Below are positions 46,310 through 58,814 of a stretch of 64,000 nt of DNA, in pieces. Position 1 is the first letter of the stretch, and every line of letters starts with the position of its first letter. A program made the position numbers and the translations under genes. Under the pieces are notes generated by a model that was not told the DNA's origin, made no database searches, and was given only the letters and a program-made list of their open reading frames with translations. This DNA comes from Acanthosepion lycidas (lineage: Eukaryota > Mollusca > Cephalopoda > Sepiida > Sepiidae). The stretch lies in the NCBI GenBank assembly GCA_963932145.1, contig OZ010573.1, positions 88,276,163-88,340,162 on the forward strand, written 5' to 3'.

Positions 46310-46790
46310 AAAATGTTAATGAGTCAAAATTTTTGGAGCAGATTTGCGTGTTGTTGTGTATCGATTGTAGAGAAGTGTCAAAAATCAACAGCGTTCTTTC
46401 TTCGAATTATTACCATTCCAAATATTGCTAGCCGATCTCTCCTCTTACTTAGCTGTAACAACTCAATGGACGAATACGTGGATTGTTATATTCATTATGG
46501 CAAAAACCAATCCCGTATCATATCATCAATGCCGTTCAGACACCGTCACGATGTACAGTTCCACTCTCAAAGAGTCGCTTTATTTAGAAAGTTTATTATG
46601 TATCAAGTCCACTTCATGCATACATACAATCCATTGTAAATGAATCTGGAAAATGTTTTGTTCATAGGATGTCTCTAGGAGGTATCTTCCTGCATTACAA
46701 GTGAAAGATAAACGGAGTACTGCACTCAGCTGCGTTGTATTTGTGTTGGAGTCCAGGTTTAGACCAAGGGAGCACAACACGAACACAAGA
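46310..46790 (+). mobile_element. Family B LINE fragment
   Basis: The + frame 46425-46643 reads KTNPVSYHQCRSDTVTMYSS, then LKESLYLESLLCIKS. This is the homologue of ITKAKLISYHHRRSGTVTMN at 45.4 kb. The overlapping 108-codon frame at 46313-46639 is a shadow. GGIFLHYK-like text continues to about 46790. Confidence 0.65.
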
Positions 46791-46799
46791 GTAGAAATA

Positions 46800-47300
46800 A
46801 CGAAGGTATATTACACGGAATAATAATACAAGATGTGGAAGATGTTAGTATGACTGTCAGTCTGGTTTGGAGTGAACTACTATCGGCTCGACTCAATTCG
46901 ATATTTACTTGCCCCCCTCCCCATCACGAGGGAAAGATGTGGCACAAGGCCGAGTTTAACGTGGGTTTCCCGAGCTCGTAGGCTCGGCCAAAAAATGCCC
47001 GTAGAACCCATATAAACGGGATCGGGTGGGTCAACCTCCCCGAACGAGACTCTGCCCTTCGGTGGAACCTCGTCCAGGTTCCTCTCTACTCAGAGGCAGA
47101 AAGTTCGACCGTGAAGCCGAGAAGCTCGGTTTGATTCGGTATCTAGCCACTCCACCACGAGGGCTGCATGTGACTCAAGGTCGAGTTTAACGTGGGTTTC
47201 CCAAGCTCGTAGGCTCGGCCCAAAAATGCCCGTAGAACCCGTATAAACGGGATCGGGTTGGTCAACATCCCCGAACGAGACTCTGCACTTCGGCTTTCTG
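46800..47300 (+). repeat. GC-rich hairpin-forming repeat (family Y), tandem pair
   Basis: Unit 1 (about 46921-47151) and a partial unit 2 (47152-47297) repeat CGAGTTTAACGTGGGTTTCC with a 231-bp step. Each holds CCGAGC-TCGTAG-GCTCGG and CCCG-TATAAA-CGGG hairpins and an ATCGGGT-GGTCAAC block. The reverse complement matches 31735-32000. The left shoulder (46800-46905) also resembles the sequence at 32000-32110 in reverse. Confidence 0.65.
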
Positions 47301-47696
47301 CATTCTGTTGAGGTTTCTTTCAGACTCGATGAATTACTTAATTATAATTATCAAATCCTGATAATAATTTCTATCACTTGTATATCATTGCTTGTACCGG
47401 CTTCTAATGCTCAAGTTTGAGCAGTTTGGTGATAGTCGTCGCTCCTGGGGGCACAGTCCTATTGTTATAGAGAAATTCAGTTGAATATGAGAGCGAGCGG
47501 CGCTATCTTGAGTCTGATTTGCTACCTCTTCGTCACCGTCAATAATTATATATATGCATAAATATTTTTTTTCAATTATGGGTGAATGTGCTCAATATCA
47601 TGTGTGTATATGCGTGAATTTATAAATGATTGTCGAATCAGAACCGAAATTTTATACATTTATATATTTTACACAAACACATAAACACTCAGACGA

Positions 47697-47698
<2 letters not shown>
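47301..47698. other. Unassigned spacer
   Basis: Nothing is recognised. Confidence 0.35.
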
Positions 47699-47763
<65 letters not shown>

Positions 47764-47792
47764 TATATTATATTATATATATTATATATATA
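47699..47792. repeat. (TA)n with (TATTA)n tail
   Basis: About 60 bp of TA repeat followed by TATTA units. Confidence 0.95.
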
Positions 47793-48499
47793 GTAGGATA
47801 GGAATAGGAAACGTTTATAAATTTCAAATGTTTCATTTCTATTTAAGCATCATTGGAAATATTTTGGCTGAAATAAATTATGGATGAGAAATTTCGAGAG
47901 CCTTCGCGTCTATAATTGATTTGCCAGTTGATTTCTGATTTTAACACAGCAGTGCTTGATGTAGAATAACATACCTATAAATTATATAATAATAATAATA
48001 TATATATAATGTATGCGTGTGTTTGGGAGAGAGTTCTATTTTCAAATCTTTACGTTAAGTGTTTTCCAAAATAGTAAAGATATTTACTGAAGTTTCTTAA
48101 ATTTCGTTTTACCTGACATTTGCTAATTCCTGAAGTGTTTTGGCACTTTTAATCTGTCCGAATTGAATTCGTTCTCGTCCACAATGCAATTGAAATGAAT
48201 TGGTGCCAATCAAGAAGGAATTCTTTTGCACAGTTCTGTCTGTCTTGTCAAATTCTTTGTGCTCTATAATCTTTTAACCGATGTACTTACCGTCTACAAT
48301 TTCACTAATTCGTTTCTTCTACTTTCGGAAATTATCTCAATGCCAATCGCGAATGGCTAAAATAAATTATTTTGGTTTTCGAAGTTATTTATGTCATTCA
48401 TTGCTTAAAGATGCTGCCAGAATTCCCGGCCATGATTCGAAACGAGCAACACATTAGCACGCTTACTTTGTGAGGGATTCTGAAATGCTGAGATTAAAT

Positions 48500-48500
<1 letters not shown>
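47793..48500. other. Unassigned spacer
   Basis: Nothing is recognised. Confidence 0.35.

Positions 48501-48561
<61 letters not shown>
48501..48561. repeat. (TA)n microsatellite
   Basis: About 58 bp of TA repeat, 30 bp left of the foldback at 48591. Confidence 0.95.
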
Positions 48562-48566
<5 letters not shown>

Positions 48567-48590
48567 ATGGATAGACTTAAAATATGGTTT

Positions 48591-48750
48591 TTCGCTACAC
48601 AGTTCCAACCATGTTTCAAAAATGGAAGCTAAAAGCCCCGAATTTAATTTTGTAATTAAATTAAAGACATTAGTTCCATTTCATCCTCAAGCGAGGATGA
48701 AATGGAACTAATGTCTTTAAAATGAAACATGGCTGGAACTGTGTAGCGAA
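48591..48750. repeat. Foldback repeat
   Basis: The inner arms 48661-48688 and 48693-48720 are perfect 28-bp inverted repeats around the 4-base loop AAGC. The outer arms 48591-48618 and 48723-48750 (TTCGCTACACAGTTCC start) pair over 28 bp with one mismatch. The left side has a 42-bp block (48619-48660) with only 2 bp opposite, so one arm lost or gained it. GATGAAAT and TGAAACATGG recall Penelope termini, but the link is weak. Confidence 0.85.
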
Positions 48751-48853
48751 TATATATTTATAATACTAATGCTCTGTAAATTTACATTGAGCACTATTTT
48801 GTAAAAATAAAAATATCTATAAGAACACCGGATTATATATCTTACTGTTCTTT

Positions 48854-48857
<4 letters not shown>

Positions 48858-48931
<74 letters not shown>
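48858..48931. repeat. (TA)n microsatellite
   Basis: About 73 bp of pure TA repeat. Confidence 0.95.
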
Positions 48932-48933
<2 letters not shown>

Positions 48934-49559
48934 TTTATGGCAAAGGTAATGAATACATTATCAGTTTCCTTATTAGGAAATTTGTGGCATTCACTGAACG
49001 AGCAGCAAGTGCTAATGTTGAAATATATAAAATCTTTCCGTTAAAACATTTTCTCAGGAAAATAGATTTTCCCATGTCCACGAGTATTGCTCGGGAGATT
49101 TCTCTCAAACCTTTACTTTAAAGTAGTGTACAAAGTCCACATCTAGATAATTTTATTATTTTCCCTTTGAGTTATTTGCCCCCTCTATTTTAGTTATTGC
49201 TATTGATGAGACCATTAAAAGATGTGATATATGTTATTTGGTAAAATGTCTATGAGATTCGTTAGCGCCAGTCTACGATTTTCAAAAATGGATGATCCTT
49301 GCTAAGACCTACATGTTCCATTCATTGGGAGACCACTTGTAACCATCGATCTGGGGAAATGTTTGTATAAAACTAAGAGTTTAGATATTTTTGAACGTGT
49401 TTGGCACCATACATGTTACCCATGGGAAAATCTACGATTTTACGAGGCTATTTAAAACAGGATAAGAATAAAAACCAGCTAATGAATTATGTTTGTAAAA
49501 ATGTTACGGTTTTATAAGAAACTCTTCCTATCAAAATCTATTCTCTGATCTCCTAAACT
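48932..49559. other. Unassigned spacer
   Basis: Nothing is recognised. Confidence 0.35.
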
Positions 49560-50090
49560 ATTATTTCAGCTTCGTATAACCTTCAGATTTCCGTTTAGTA
49601 CTCTCCAGATATTTCAATGTTTGTACATTTTTGATTTTGATAGCTTCAATTTGTTGTTTGCATGTTGGACATTTTCTTTTGCTGACAACGATGCATTCCG
49701 TTTCTTGCAATTGTTCTTTAGTTCTTTTTTCTTGATTTTCTTCACTACGTTCTTTAAGAGTTCTTGTAGTTCCCTTTCCCTATCTGGTATCAAAACTGTA
49801 TCATTTATATATCTTATGTTGTTAAGATAGTGGCCACCAATAATTAATCCTGATAGAACTTATAGTTCTCTCAAAATCGCCTCGCTGTGAAGGTTGAATA
49901 AATCCAATGAAAAGACACATCCCTGTCATACACCCCTTCCTATTTTTGTATATCAATTGAATTTCTTTTCTGTTCGTTTGCAGGCTGTTTACTGTCAATA
50001 TAGGTTCTGGATTATTCTTATCTCCTTCCTAAATGTATCAAGGTTAAAAAGTTGTTCCAATAAGTCTTTCTTACGTACTCATCTTCAATG
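49560..50090 (-). mobile_element. RTE-type LINE RT fragment
   Basis: Minus frames read IIQNLYWQ, then GCVFSLDLFNLHSEAILREL, LNNIRYINDTVLIPDREREL (about 49760-49821) and QELLKNVVKKIKKKELK. The family motif is YADD; here it reads YIND, so a catalytic Asp is replaced. This is the RT palm that the other RTE pieces in the window lack. Confidence 0.8.
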
Positions 50091-51524
50091 AAATACAATA
50101 TAAATTTCGCTATATTTAAATCATTGCGAATTGTTTTTGTTTATTTTGTTTTGTTTTGTTGAATAGTAATTCAAAATAATAAAGAATTGTATTAATAATG
50201 ATAATCGTTAAAATTAATTCTTCAAAATTATTATTTTTCCCCGTTCAACTAATTAGTTACACATTTAAAAAGTCTAGTTAAACAGATTAGTTTGTCTGTG
50301 ATGTTTTCGGCTATTTGACTAATTTTCAGTAATATTAAAGTAATGTTGTCAGCCCTTAAATCGCTAGAAAAATTCTGATATATTTCATGTCTACTTCTAA
50401 ATAAAGGAAAAGAAGAACAATAGTAACATGAGAACATTTATTTTACATTTTTGTTGAATGTAAACACGCGAATTTTTATTTTAATTTACGACTGATTTTT
50501 GACTTGGCAGCTATAATTTTTTCTTCTATACAAACTGAAATTGCTTATATAAAGATTTATGAAATTACCTTTAAAACAAAATACATGAAATATTAAATTA
50601 AAATATACTTTCAAAATTCTCTATGCAAAGTAAATGTTAACGTTAATGTTGCAAGCGCCATTTGTATGTAATCTATATAACAAATCTGATAGACAGATGG
50701 CTGATCAATGAGGCTGCCTTGTGCTGATGTCAGTTGAAGTTCACACCTACACATATCTAACTTTAAAGGCATTTATAAAAGATGAACTGATGTATTTTTT
50801 TCGTGATTACTATTTTGTTTAAAATATTTAATTTTGCACCTTTTAGTGCCAGTTTATATTCCTATATTTTTAATAGTAATTCAATTTCTCCTTCTAGTCG
50901 TTAGTTATTTCCTTTGCTCGCACGACCGTTACGTCCTGCCAAGACCTCATAAATAATGACCTATTCCATTTGTGAAAAGACGCTACTTGGTTCCAGTGAG
51001 AAAATGAAAGAAAGAACAAAAAAAAAAAAAGGAGAAAATAGAAATGTTTAACGTCTGTTCCAATATAATGGAAAAATTTGTCAATTTCAGATCTTTTCAT
51101 TTGAACAAACTTACTTCTTAAAATAAGGACCAGCATTTATGGAAAAAAGTTTTCAATTTCAAATCTTTAAATTTTTAACGACCTGCATTCATATTTATGG
51201 TTGATATTGCACCATTTTGTTAAAATTATTAAGTTCAAATATTTAACGATTCGATAAGGAATTTTCTACGGATATTTTATTGTTGTAGAACTTGGTTGAC
51301 CTTATTCAATGATTGACTTAAGAATTTATCAGAATATTCAAATAAAAAAAAAACATGAAATTTTCAAAAGTTTTTCTACTTTTATTTAATTTAACGTCTA
51401 AAAAACGAAGACACTGGAAACATTTTGTCAAAAAACAACGGAATATAAAATAATATACATATAGACTTCACACGTTCATATTTTTTTTCTCCACATACAT
51501 ATTAGTAGTTCATTCTTCGATATA
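50091..51524. other. Unassigned AT-rich spacer
   Basis: Nothing is recognised; frames at 50249-50437 and 50894-51136 have no known domain. Confidence 0.4.
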
Positions 51525-51730
51525 CCGTCTCCCTTCAGGATGTGGTCAGTCATGGCCCTCCACAGCTTCCTGTAACTCTTAATAATTTTTGTTTTTTTAC
51601 CATTTCTTTCAAACCCTGCCTGTAATTCATTCATCGAAGCACATCAATTAGGTTATGCGTTGTTTTTATTCTTTTACCTTCATAAGATTTCCCAAGCCCT
51701 CTCCCTCATGAAATGAATGAAACTATTTTG
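51525..51730 (-). mobile_element. RTE-type LINE C-terminal fragment
   Basis: On the + strand TTCAGGATGTGGTCAGTCAT and GGCCCTCCACAGCTTCCTGT are the reversed KLWRAMTDHILK terminus. AAGATTTCCCAAGCCCTC follows, as in the copy at 19.7 kb. It is short and broken. Confidence 0.7.
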
Positions 51731-53365
51731 GAAATTTTTTTAGAAAATTTTGGTAAAAAATATATATTCTTTTACATATGTTACCCTGCACTTATTATTT
51801 TCATGATATTTCGCAAAAAACTTTCCATTTTCTGATTTTTTTATTCCTTAAAAGTAGGATTCCTTGGAAAATGTAAATCGCCTATATGTTTTTTTTTCAA
51901 ACTAACTGAAAATCTGCTCTGCGTTGAAAAATAATGAATGGAATAATACTATGGCATTATTTAATTAGAAAAGCTTTTAATTGCTTTTGTAAATAAGTTA
52001 TATTAAGGAATTTTTTCGATGAATAATGAATTTTTCAAGAATTTTCAATTTTTTTACAAAATTTTACTTATAATAATTTAAAATAGATTAACATCGTGTA
52101 AAATTCTGTATTGAGCTATTTCCTGAATGTGGATATAGTAATTAAGTGGTAACGAAATTTACGAATCCAAAATTGGAAAGATTCACTAATCTGTTTTTAA
52201 AATATTTTTTTTATTTTTTATTTTTTTTACTTAATTTTTTCCCTTTTTTCATCTATGAGAGGCTAAACATGATATCATTATAAAAATGTTACGTAATCTA
52301 AGTTTTTTTGTCTCTTTACAGAGAAATTAATTTAATAAAATTTTATAATATTTTAAATATATTTTACTTTTGCATAAAGCATCTTCGAAAGGTACATTAA
52401 TGTCAATAAAGTATTAAATGATTACTGAAAATATGTTGATTTTTACAAATTACTAGGTGCTTAAAAAACAAAAATACGTTCACTTAGATTTCGTAAATTT
52501 TATGTCAATTCTAGCCAGCCATACTAGCTATCATCTCTTTGTGACTCAATCGCCCATCAATCATCGCTTCACATAAACACAGTCGATCAATAAAAATGGT
52601 TGAATATTACTTTTTTATGCTATAAGTAAGTAATATTTATTTCAAATCAGATTAATTTAACTTTAAATTTTCTAATTTTAATCAACGTGTCAGAAAGATA
52701 TATATTTATTCTTTGGAAGAGTTTTAAAATCGATAAATTTGTTTGTTTGCAATTTTCTTAATTTAAAGAAAATGGACGCTTTTAAGAAAATTTTAAGAAA
52801 TCGAAATTAAATTTGACATTCCAATCTATATAATTTCTATCTGAAATACACCAGAATATTTTACTTACTGGAAATAATAAATTTAATCCTTTAGCTTTCA
52901 AATAAAGCTAAAATGTAATCGTCAAGAATGCTTTTTCATTTTTAAAAATTCATTTTAAAACTTAGGTATCGAAAATTTATGCCGAAAAAGTGGAGGTAGC
53001 TAGCTTAAATTTATTTAACACTGCTTTAATTGGCGTGATAAAGATCGAAGTTTCAGCATAAATTTTCGTGCAAATATTTTGCTAATGCTTGCTCGGTGGC
53101 AAGCAAGTATATTTCTAGTCGGCATTTTGTAATTACCAATTGACAGGTAGGAATCCATCTATATTCTTCAACCTCTGAAGAGAAAAAAAGAAACTGGACA
53201 CACAGGCTGCACACTCTAGCTAACCAGTCTAGGAAAACCGGCATCTATTACTCTGGAAGTGGCGCTAATATTCCACTAGTTACAACAGTAGCAGGTAGCT
53301 CCGTTCCAATAAATATTGGGTTATATCGTTTTCATCTTGATCTATTTTTGTCTATTTGTATAACG
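51731..53365. other. Unassigned AT-rich spacer
   Basis: Very AT-rich with homopolymer runs. A minus frame at 53053-53244 (63 codons) shows no known domain. Confidence 0.4.
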
Positions 53366-53690
53366 GCATATCAACTCCATATGGGTCATTTAATGTCGAA
53401 ATTTAATCTTCTTGGAAGCTTGCGTAATCTATTTTCTTTTGATTTCATCTATTGCGAGTAATTTACTTTTATTTTTTTAAAACTATACATTCATTTTTTT
53501 ACCCCAGTTTGGGGCTTTACCGATAGATGGGAACTGAACAAGTGCTGCCAAGTATTAGACAGGACCTGGGAACAGCAGCATTTAAGAGGTTGCCCCACAC
53601 TCCTTAATATCTCCTGATCAGAGATCTTGCCGCTGGAAGTAGTTTATTGTCATAGCCATGACGAACTGTTTTCATAGCCTTCTCTTAATG
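53366..53690 (+). repeat. Dispersed repeat family X, copy 2
   Basis: Colinear with 31252-31690 over its whole length. The landmarks GGGTCATTTAATG, GGACCTGGGAACAGCAG, TATCTCCTGATCAGAG and CTTGCCGCTGGAAGTAGTTT each have a counterpart. No coding similarity is known. Confidence 0.6.
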
Positions 53691-54189
53691 TGTTTGGAAA
53701 CGTATAGAAGCGTAAAAATGATGTCTGATTGTAAAAATAGAAAAGGAAAGTAATACTGACCGTACCAAATATACCAAAACATTCCAACAAGAGCAATTGG
53801 TTGATATCGATTTCGGGCGATCTACAATATACCGGGTCTATGCTCATGTTAAAATTACTTGTACATATATTTGGTGTATGATAAAAAAAAAATGCTTCAC
53901 CAATCGTTTTCATACATGATCTGTTCTTTATATGACGTCTTATGATTTGTCTGCAGCGCTATAGAAAGTTCGCCTGTTGCTAGACAATTATTTAAGAAAG
54001 GGTTATTTTTTCACAGAAAGATATCCAAGAGACACTGAACAGTCATAACCAGTAACCAATGGAAAAGCACCTATAGTATATATACGCATGAGGGCCACAT
54101 CTACAAGTAATGAGCGATTTGGGTATGCTAATTCTCTGTGGATAAGGTTAGCTCACGTTGGTGGATTTTACAACATCTCAACTTTTTTT
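53691..54189. other. Unassigned spacer
   Basis: Nothing is recognised; a minus frame at 53650-53913 has no known domain. Confidence 0.35.
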
Positions 54190-54870
54190 TTCTTCTATAT
54201 GCTGTGTCGCTTCCGGACTTAGGCAATCATGTCTTTCTCCAACTTCGTATCTTTGTAGCGATTAGTAATTTTTTTTCTAGTCACTGTTCTGCCATCCAGC
54301 CACACTTAGGAGACAGGTTAATTAAGTCTTGCGTATGTCAAATTCTCCAATCACATTTTCCTCATTATATGTCCTACAAATTACAAGTTTCTCTTTCTGA
54401 TTCTATGATCTTAATTTCGTTCGTTTCAATTTTCAGTGAAACCTCCCCGTTTCTCATATGGTGAGGGCATGATAATCTCAGCATCCTTCTGTAGAAGAAT
54501 ATCTGTTTTCTGAAGTCTCGTCTTCATCTGTGAGGAATTTGTGCAATATTCACTGCCATAGAGGAGGACCAACATTACATAGGTTTATCATTCTTCTCTT
54601 TTCGTTTTTCTTAATTTTGTAATACACCTTTCGCTTTTTCTGTATACCTTCGGATTTCAATGATACATTTTCCCTCTCTGTTAAAACACTTCAAGATTTT
54701 AAAAATTTAGGCACATTTGATTTGGGGTACCTCTCATTCATTACCGACACGCATATATCTTGTCTTCCCACTAAATTTGGGTTATGCAATTTACAAATTT
54801 CTATGGTTCATCCATTGAGTCTCGAACTACTATTAATGAACAGAATAGACTCGTTAACGATTATCCCAAG
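54190..54870 (-). mobile_element. RTE-type LINE, thumb to C-terminus
   Basis: The + strand shows, in reverse, the same ordered landmarks as 19595-20530: TTCCGGACTTAGGCAATCAT (terminus), CACATTTTCCTCATTATATG, CCTTCTGTAGAAGAATATC, AATATTCACTGCCATAGAGG, and CATTTGATTTGGGGTACCTC upstream. It is multiply frame-broken. Confidence 0.7.
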
Positions 54871-54989
54871 TAACTTTTGGTAATAGTTGACTAGTTTATT
54901 GAACTCAGGTTAGAACCTCTCTTTAAAATATTCACTCAAAATTAATGCTTATTTCTTATCACATTGTTTGAAAGGTGTATGAAATTTAA

Positions 54990-55068
54990 GATGATGTGTT
55001 GGTATCGTTTCCTGAGTTATTGATACAGGTCAATATTATTGTTTATTGATACAGGTCAATATTATTGT
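54990..55068. repeat. Two-copy 28-bp tandem duplication
   Basis: TTGATACAGGTCAATATTAT with TGTT follows itself directly at about 55019-55075. Confidence 0.8.
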
Positions 55069-55232
55069 TTATACTATAGTATGTGAAGTGCCTGTTGCAA
55101 TTGATATTTATCGAAACATATTGAAACTCATTAACATTGTTGTTAGAATTGTAATGGCTAGTATGGCACTATCAAAAATGGGAATAATTCTAAAAGTGCA
55201 GCTCCTTCGGTCACCGGTAGAAACAGGCAATT

Positions 55233-55530
55233 GCTAGGACTATTGCTAGGAAATCTGGCTTGCTTTATCGTGCCAGACAATTATTAGCTTCAGATTCCAT
55301 CTTGACAACACCCAAAGAAGAGTGTTGTGTAAATTGTCCTTGTCTACCATATTGACTTCAGTTACATTCCCACAGCGATGACATGGATTCCCTCTGACTT
55401 TTCTATCAATATGTTCATGGCAATTGTTCTAACGAGCTTTCCTGCTTGGTACCTCGACCGTATAAGTTTAAGTGCACTACACGATTGGCAACCGGGCCTC
55501 ACTGTTTTACTGTTGGGCTTGGATGATGTG
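55233..55530 (+). mobile_element. Deleted family J LINE piece, copy 1
   Basis: The + frames read SGLLYRARQLLASDSI, then LDNTQRRVLCKLSLSTILTS, LFYQYVHGNCSNELSCLVP and TTRLATGPHCFTV. The normal stretch between DSI and LDNTQRR (about 25 residues including EYCCHIW) is missing. The same join is present at 58238-58510, about 98 percent identical by eye. Confidence 0.75.
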
Positions 55531-57084
55531 GTTTTTCGCTTCAGTGATTTCACCTTTGTTGTTTTCAAGGAATTCTACCCTAATGTCGTTGGACTCATGT
55601 TTAGGTATGTAATCTGGAGAACTACAAGTTATGTTACAGGTATATTCCTCAGTTTTATTATATCGTATCTAATTTATTTTAGTTGTTACCTCGTCGTCTG
55701 CCATATTATTTATTTCTGTTCACATCTCTTTATTGTTTGAGTGATATAATATTGTATTCTGTCTTATATCTAGTTTATCTTATCTATTTCTGTATTTGAT
55801 AGGCTTTTGTTTCGAACGATGGCCCTGCGAAGAATTTCATGCATGTTTTGGGTGAGATATGATCTTAATCCACTTTCTACTATAATTCTTCATATTTAGT
55901 ACGTCTGAACCGTGATGTTCTTTTGTGTATTTTCAATTGCGGTGAAAAAGGATGCCATGACCATTTCGTTCGGTTTCTTTTTTTAAATTGATTTGTCATT
56001 CAATCACATGGCCCTAAGTTGGAAATAGTCCTGGTTTAGTGACCGGGTGTCTCTTCGTTGTTAGAAGAGTTTATTCAAGTGACAGGATTTTTGGCACGAG
56101 ACTAGTTCCTCTCTGAGGTAAGCGGACCTTGTTGACCCAGGTACCGGCCGACACCGTACGAATAATTCTTCGTAATCATTGAGATTTGTCATTTTTTGTG
56201 TTTTATCCTTGACTGCCAAGGAGTAATTTTGTTCAAGTTATCTACCCTAGGACGACTGTTGACCAAGAATAAATAGCTCGTCCTGCCCATGAAATAGGTG
56301 GAGTATATTCAGATGTCCATGGTTCAAGACTTCATCATTTAGTACTGTATTCAGTGGGGTATCATAATGTATGGAAATGTTATTGATTATAATAAGTTTT
56401 AACTTATTATAAGTCTCAGTGACCCCTACCAGATTAAATGTCGGAGGTGGACATACGTTTACATTGAGGGTTATCACAAAAAAAATTAAAGTCGAATAAA
56501 GTCAAAAAGACTTAATCTAAAATTAAAGAAAAGAAAAATGTAATTTCAAATTGCATAAAATTTCGCATAACTTACATGTTGAAAAGCGGTACAGAATGTC
56601 ATCCGACAAATGTTCAGCTTCCACCGCTAATGGGAGTGTTAGAGGTAGATCACACACCTCACAACAAGTTAGCGGAACTTTCAACAAGGAATTCGTTAAA
56701 CAAAGGAAATGGAAACAAAGAAAAATGAAATACATGTTATATTTGAGGACATTTCTAAACCTCCTAGACCCCTAAATTAAAATTCTCACTCAAAAAAAAA
56801 AAAAAAAGTCAGTCAAAAAGTAGAATTTGAAAAACAAAGTTTTAAAATACAGACAAAAAAATTAAAGAATAAAAAATATAAAATGAAAAAAAAATAGTTA
56901 TATAAAGTTAAAGAGGCTTGAAATATAATTAAAGTAAAGAAAAATGTAATTTAAAATTGTATAAAGTTAAGAATAGCTTAAATGTTGAGAGGCGGGCACA
57001 GAGTGCCATACGAAAAATGTTCAACTTTCCAAAGCCAATGTTAGACTAGACTAAACTAGTTAGATATAACGGTAAGTCCTGCTC
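55531..57084. other. Spacer with a direct repeat pair
   Basis: Blocks 56520-56650 and 56935-57050 are related direct repeats: AAAGAAAAATGTAATTT, AATTGCATAAA/AATTGTATAAA, TGTTGA-AGGCGG and CAGA-TG-CAT-CG-AAATGTTCA. No gene is recognised; the 120-codon frame at 55378-55740 is a LINE read in the wrong frame and its flank. Confidence 0.5.
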
Positions 57085-57235
57085 TATTTATCTACTCTAA
57101 CTTCTTGCCTGTGGAACTTTCATCTGGTTTCTTCATTCCTTGTTACTGAAAATCTTCAAAAATTTAAATGCAATGCTAATCCCCATCTGCCTTACTGGAA
57201 CCTTTTCTTTTATTGTCCTTGCTCCTCAGTAAAGT
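57085..57235 (+). mobile_element. Family J LINE 3' tail
   Basis: CTTGCCTGTGGAACTTTCAT, AAATCTTCAAAAATTTAAAT and GCAATGCTAATCCCCATCTG parallel 2135-2215 of the first copy (YNLQKFKCNINRH region). Short and broken. Confidence 0.65.
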
Positions 57236-57258
57236 TTTCTCATTCTCTTTATATTACA

Positions 57259-57291
<33 letters not shown>

Positions 57292-57341
57292 GTTATTATC
57301 ATTTTTGTTGTTGTTGTTGTTGTTGTAGTAGTAGTAGTACA
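57259..57341. repeat. (ATT)n-(GTT)n-(GTA)n compound microsatellite
   Basis: Three trinucleotide phases succeed each other, directly after the LINE tail. The Tyr and Cys/Ser runs in the frame are artefacts. Confidence 0.95.
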
Positions 57342-58237
57342 TCAAAGAGATATTCTAATTTTTATAATGTAGTTACAGCATATCGATCGTTGTACCCTCC
57401 GAGGTCCTTCAGATGATTGCTTATTCGTTAATCATCTCTAATTTTCGAAATGAACCATTCAGTCCACTGGTGTAGACTGTCCCAGCTTACGGTATATATC
57501 GTATTAGATAATTCTTTTCATATTTCAAGTAAGTTTTAAGTTGTGCATGGGATGCCGATTTCTTTTGTATCGCTGATGAAGAGGAAATAGAGACCCCCTT
57601 CTTGTGTAAGAATTGAACCCACGACATCCACGTAAATTGCAACGCTTAATCAAGGCTTCTAGATGCTAGGACATTTTACGAAATAGGAAATTAATATTTT
57701 CGAACCGAGTGTTAATAATAACAACAATAATAATAATAATAGTAATAAATTTGTTAACCACTTCTTCCTAAAAATATTTATGAGATAAACTGTTTCATCT
57801 TTGTCAGAGAGCGATGAGCGATATTTTCATCCAATCATCGCCAATAGACAACTGGAATATATGTCTTATCTGGATTTTCTGTTCATGCTTTCATTGGAAT
57901 TTTAGTTAAAGAAATTTACGTGTTGAATCTAATGACCACTGTTCCGGTTGCAACTGAGAATTGCTCAACCGATAACCGAATAACAGTAATAACATTAATT
58001 TCGTCCAATCATTAACACCGAATCAACGAATATTCTCTTTTATATACAGTCAAAAGCAATTAATTACACGTATACTTTAATTCGCAAGACTTGGTGATAA
58101 CTTATTTTTACTGGACTCTATTCTAACGTTTAACCTTCTTTATGAGGAGAAAAATGACAAATATATTAATTGATATTCAAATGAATTTGAAATTATTTTC
58201 TTACTTACATAGATATTGAGGAATAATCATTACAGTT
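57342..58237. other. Spacer with Penelope-like and SINE-like traces
   Basis: TACCCTCCGAGGTCCTTCAG (57393) resembles the reversed hammerhead arm at 17695. AAGAATTGAACCCACGACAT (57607) resembles a reversed tRNA B box and T arm. Neither is complete. Confidence 0.35.
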
Positions 58238-58510
58238 TGCTAGGACTATCGCTAGGAAATCTGGCTTGCTTTATCGTGCCAGACAATTATTAGCTTCAGA
58301 ATCCATCTTGACAACACCCAAAGAAGAGTGTTGTGTAAATTGTCCTTGTCTACCATCTTGACTTCAGTTACATTCCCAAAGCGATGACATGGATTCCCTC
58401 TGACTTTTCTATCAATATGTTCATGGCAATTGTTCTAACGAGCTTTCCTGCTTGGTACCTCGACCGTATAAGTTTAAGTGCACTACACGATTGGCAACCA
58501 GGTCTCACTG
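58238..58510 (+). mobile_element. Deleted family J LINE piece, copy 2
   Basis: Near-identical to 55233-55502 with about 5 substitutions by eye and the same internal deletion. The left and right flanks differ at once, so it is a copied block and not a larger segmental duplication. Confidence 0.75.
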
Positions 58511-58814
58511 GTTGTTTTCTATGGTGGTTTTAAATAAATGAAAAGTATTCATAATTTTGAATGACTAAAGTATCATAGATGGTTTCAGCAGAATGCATAT
58601 ATCTTATAACGCTATCTGACGACAGTCAATGAAAAAATAACTCGTTGTTAATCAATTAATAATATAAGAAACTGATGTTTATTACACAAGCAATAATATA
58701 CCCGTCATATTAATTTAATTTTCACTGAGAAGCAAATAAATATCACCCTCAGTATGTATTCGAATATAAGAAAGAAGGAAAATAACAGGTGGTACTCCCG
58801 CTCAGAACATTCGC
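58511..58814. other. Unassigned AT-rich spacer
   Basis: Nothing is recognised. Confidence 0.35.

Noticed and set aside
46313-46639. 108-codon open frame as a possible host gene
   Set aside because: The neighbouring frame carries family B LINE text (TVTMYSS, matching TVTMNGS), so this frame is a shadow.
55378-55740. 120-codon open frame as a novel membrane protein
   Set aside because: Its first part is a LINE read in the wrong frame (the correct frame gives HGNCSNELSCLVP). The hydrophobic tail is AT-rich flank.
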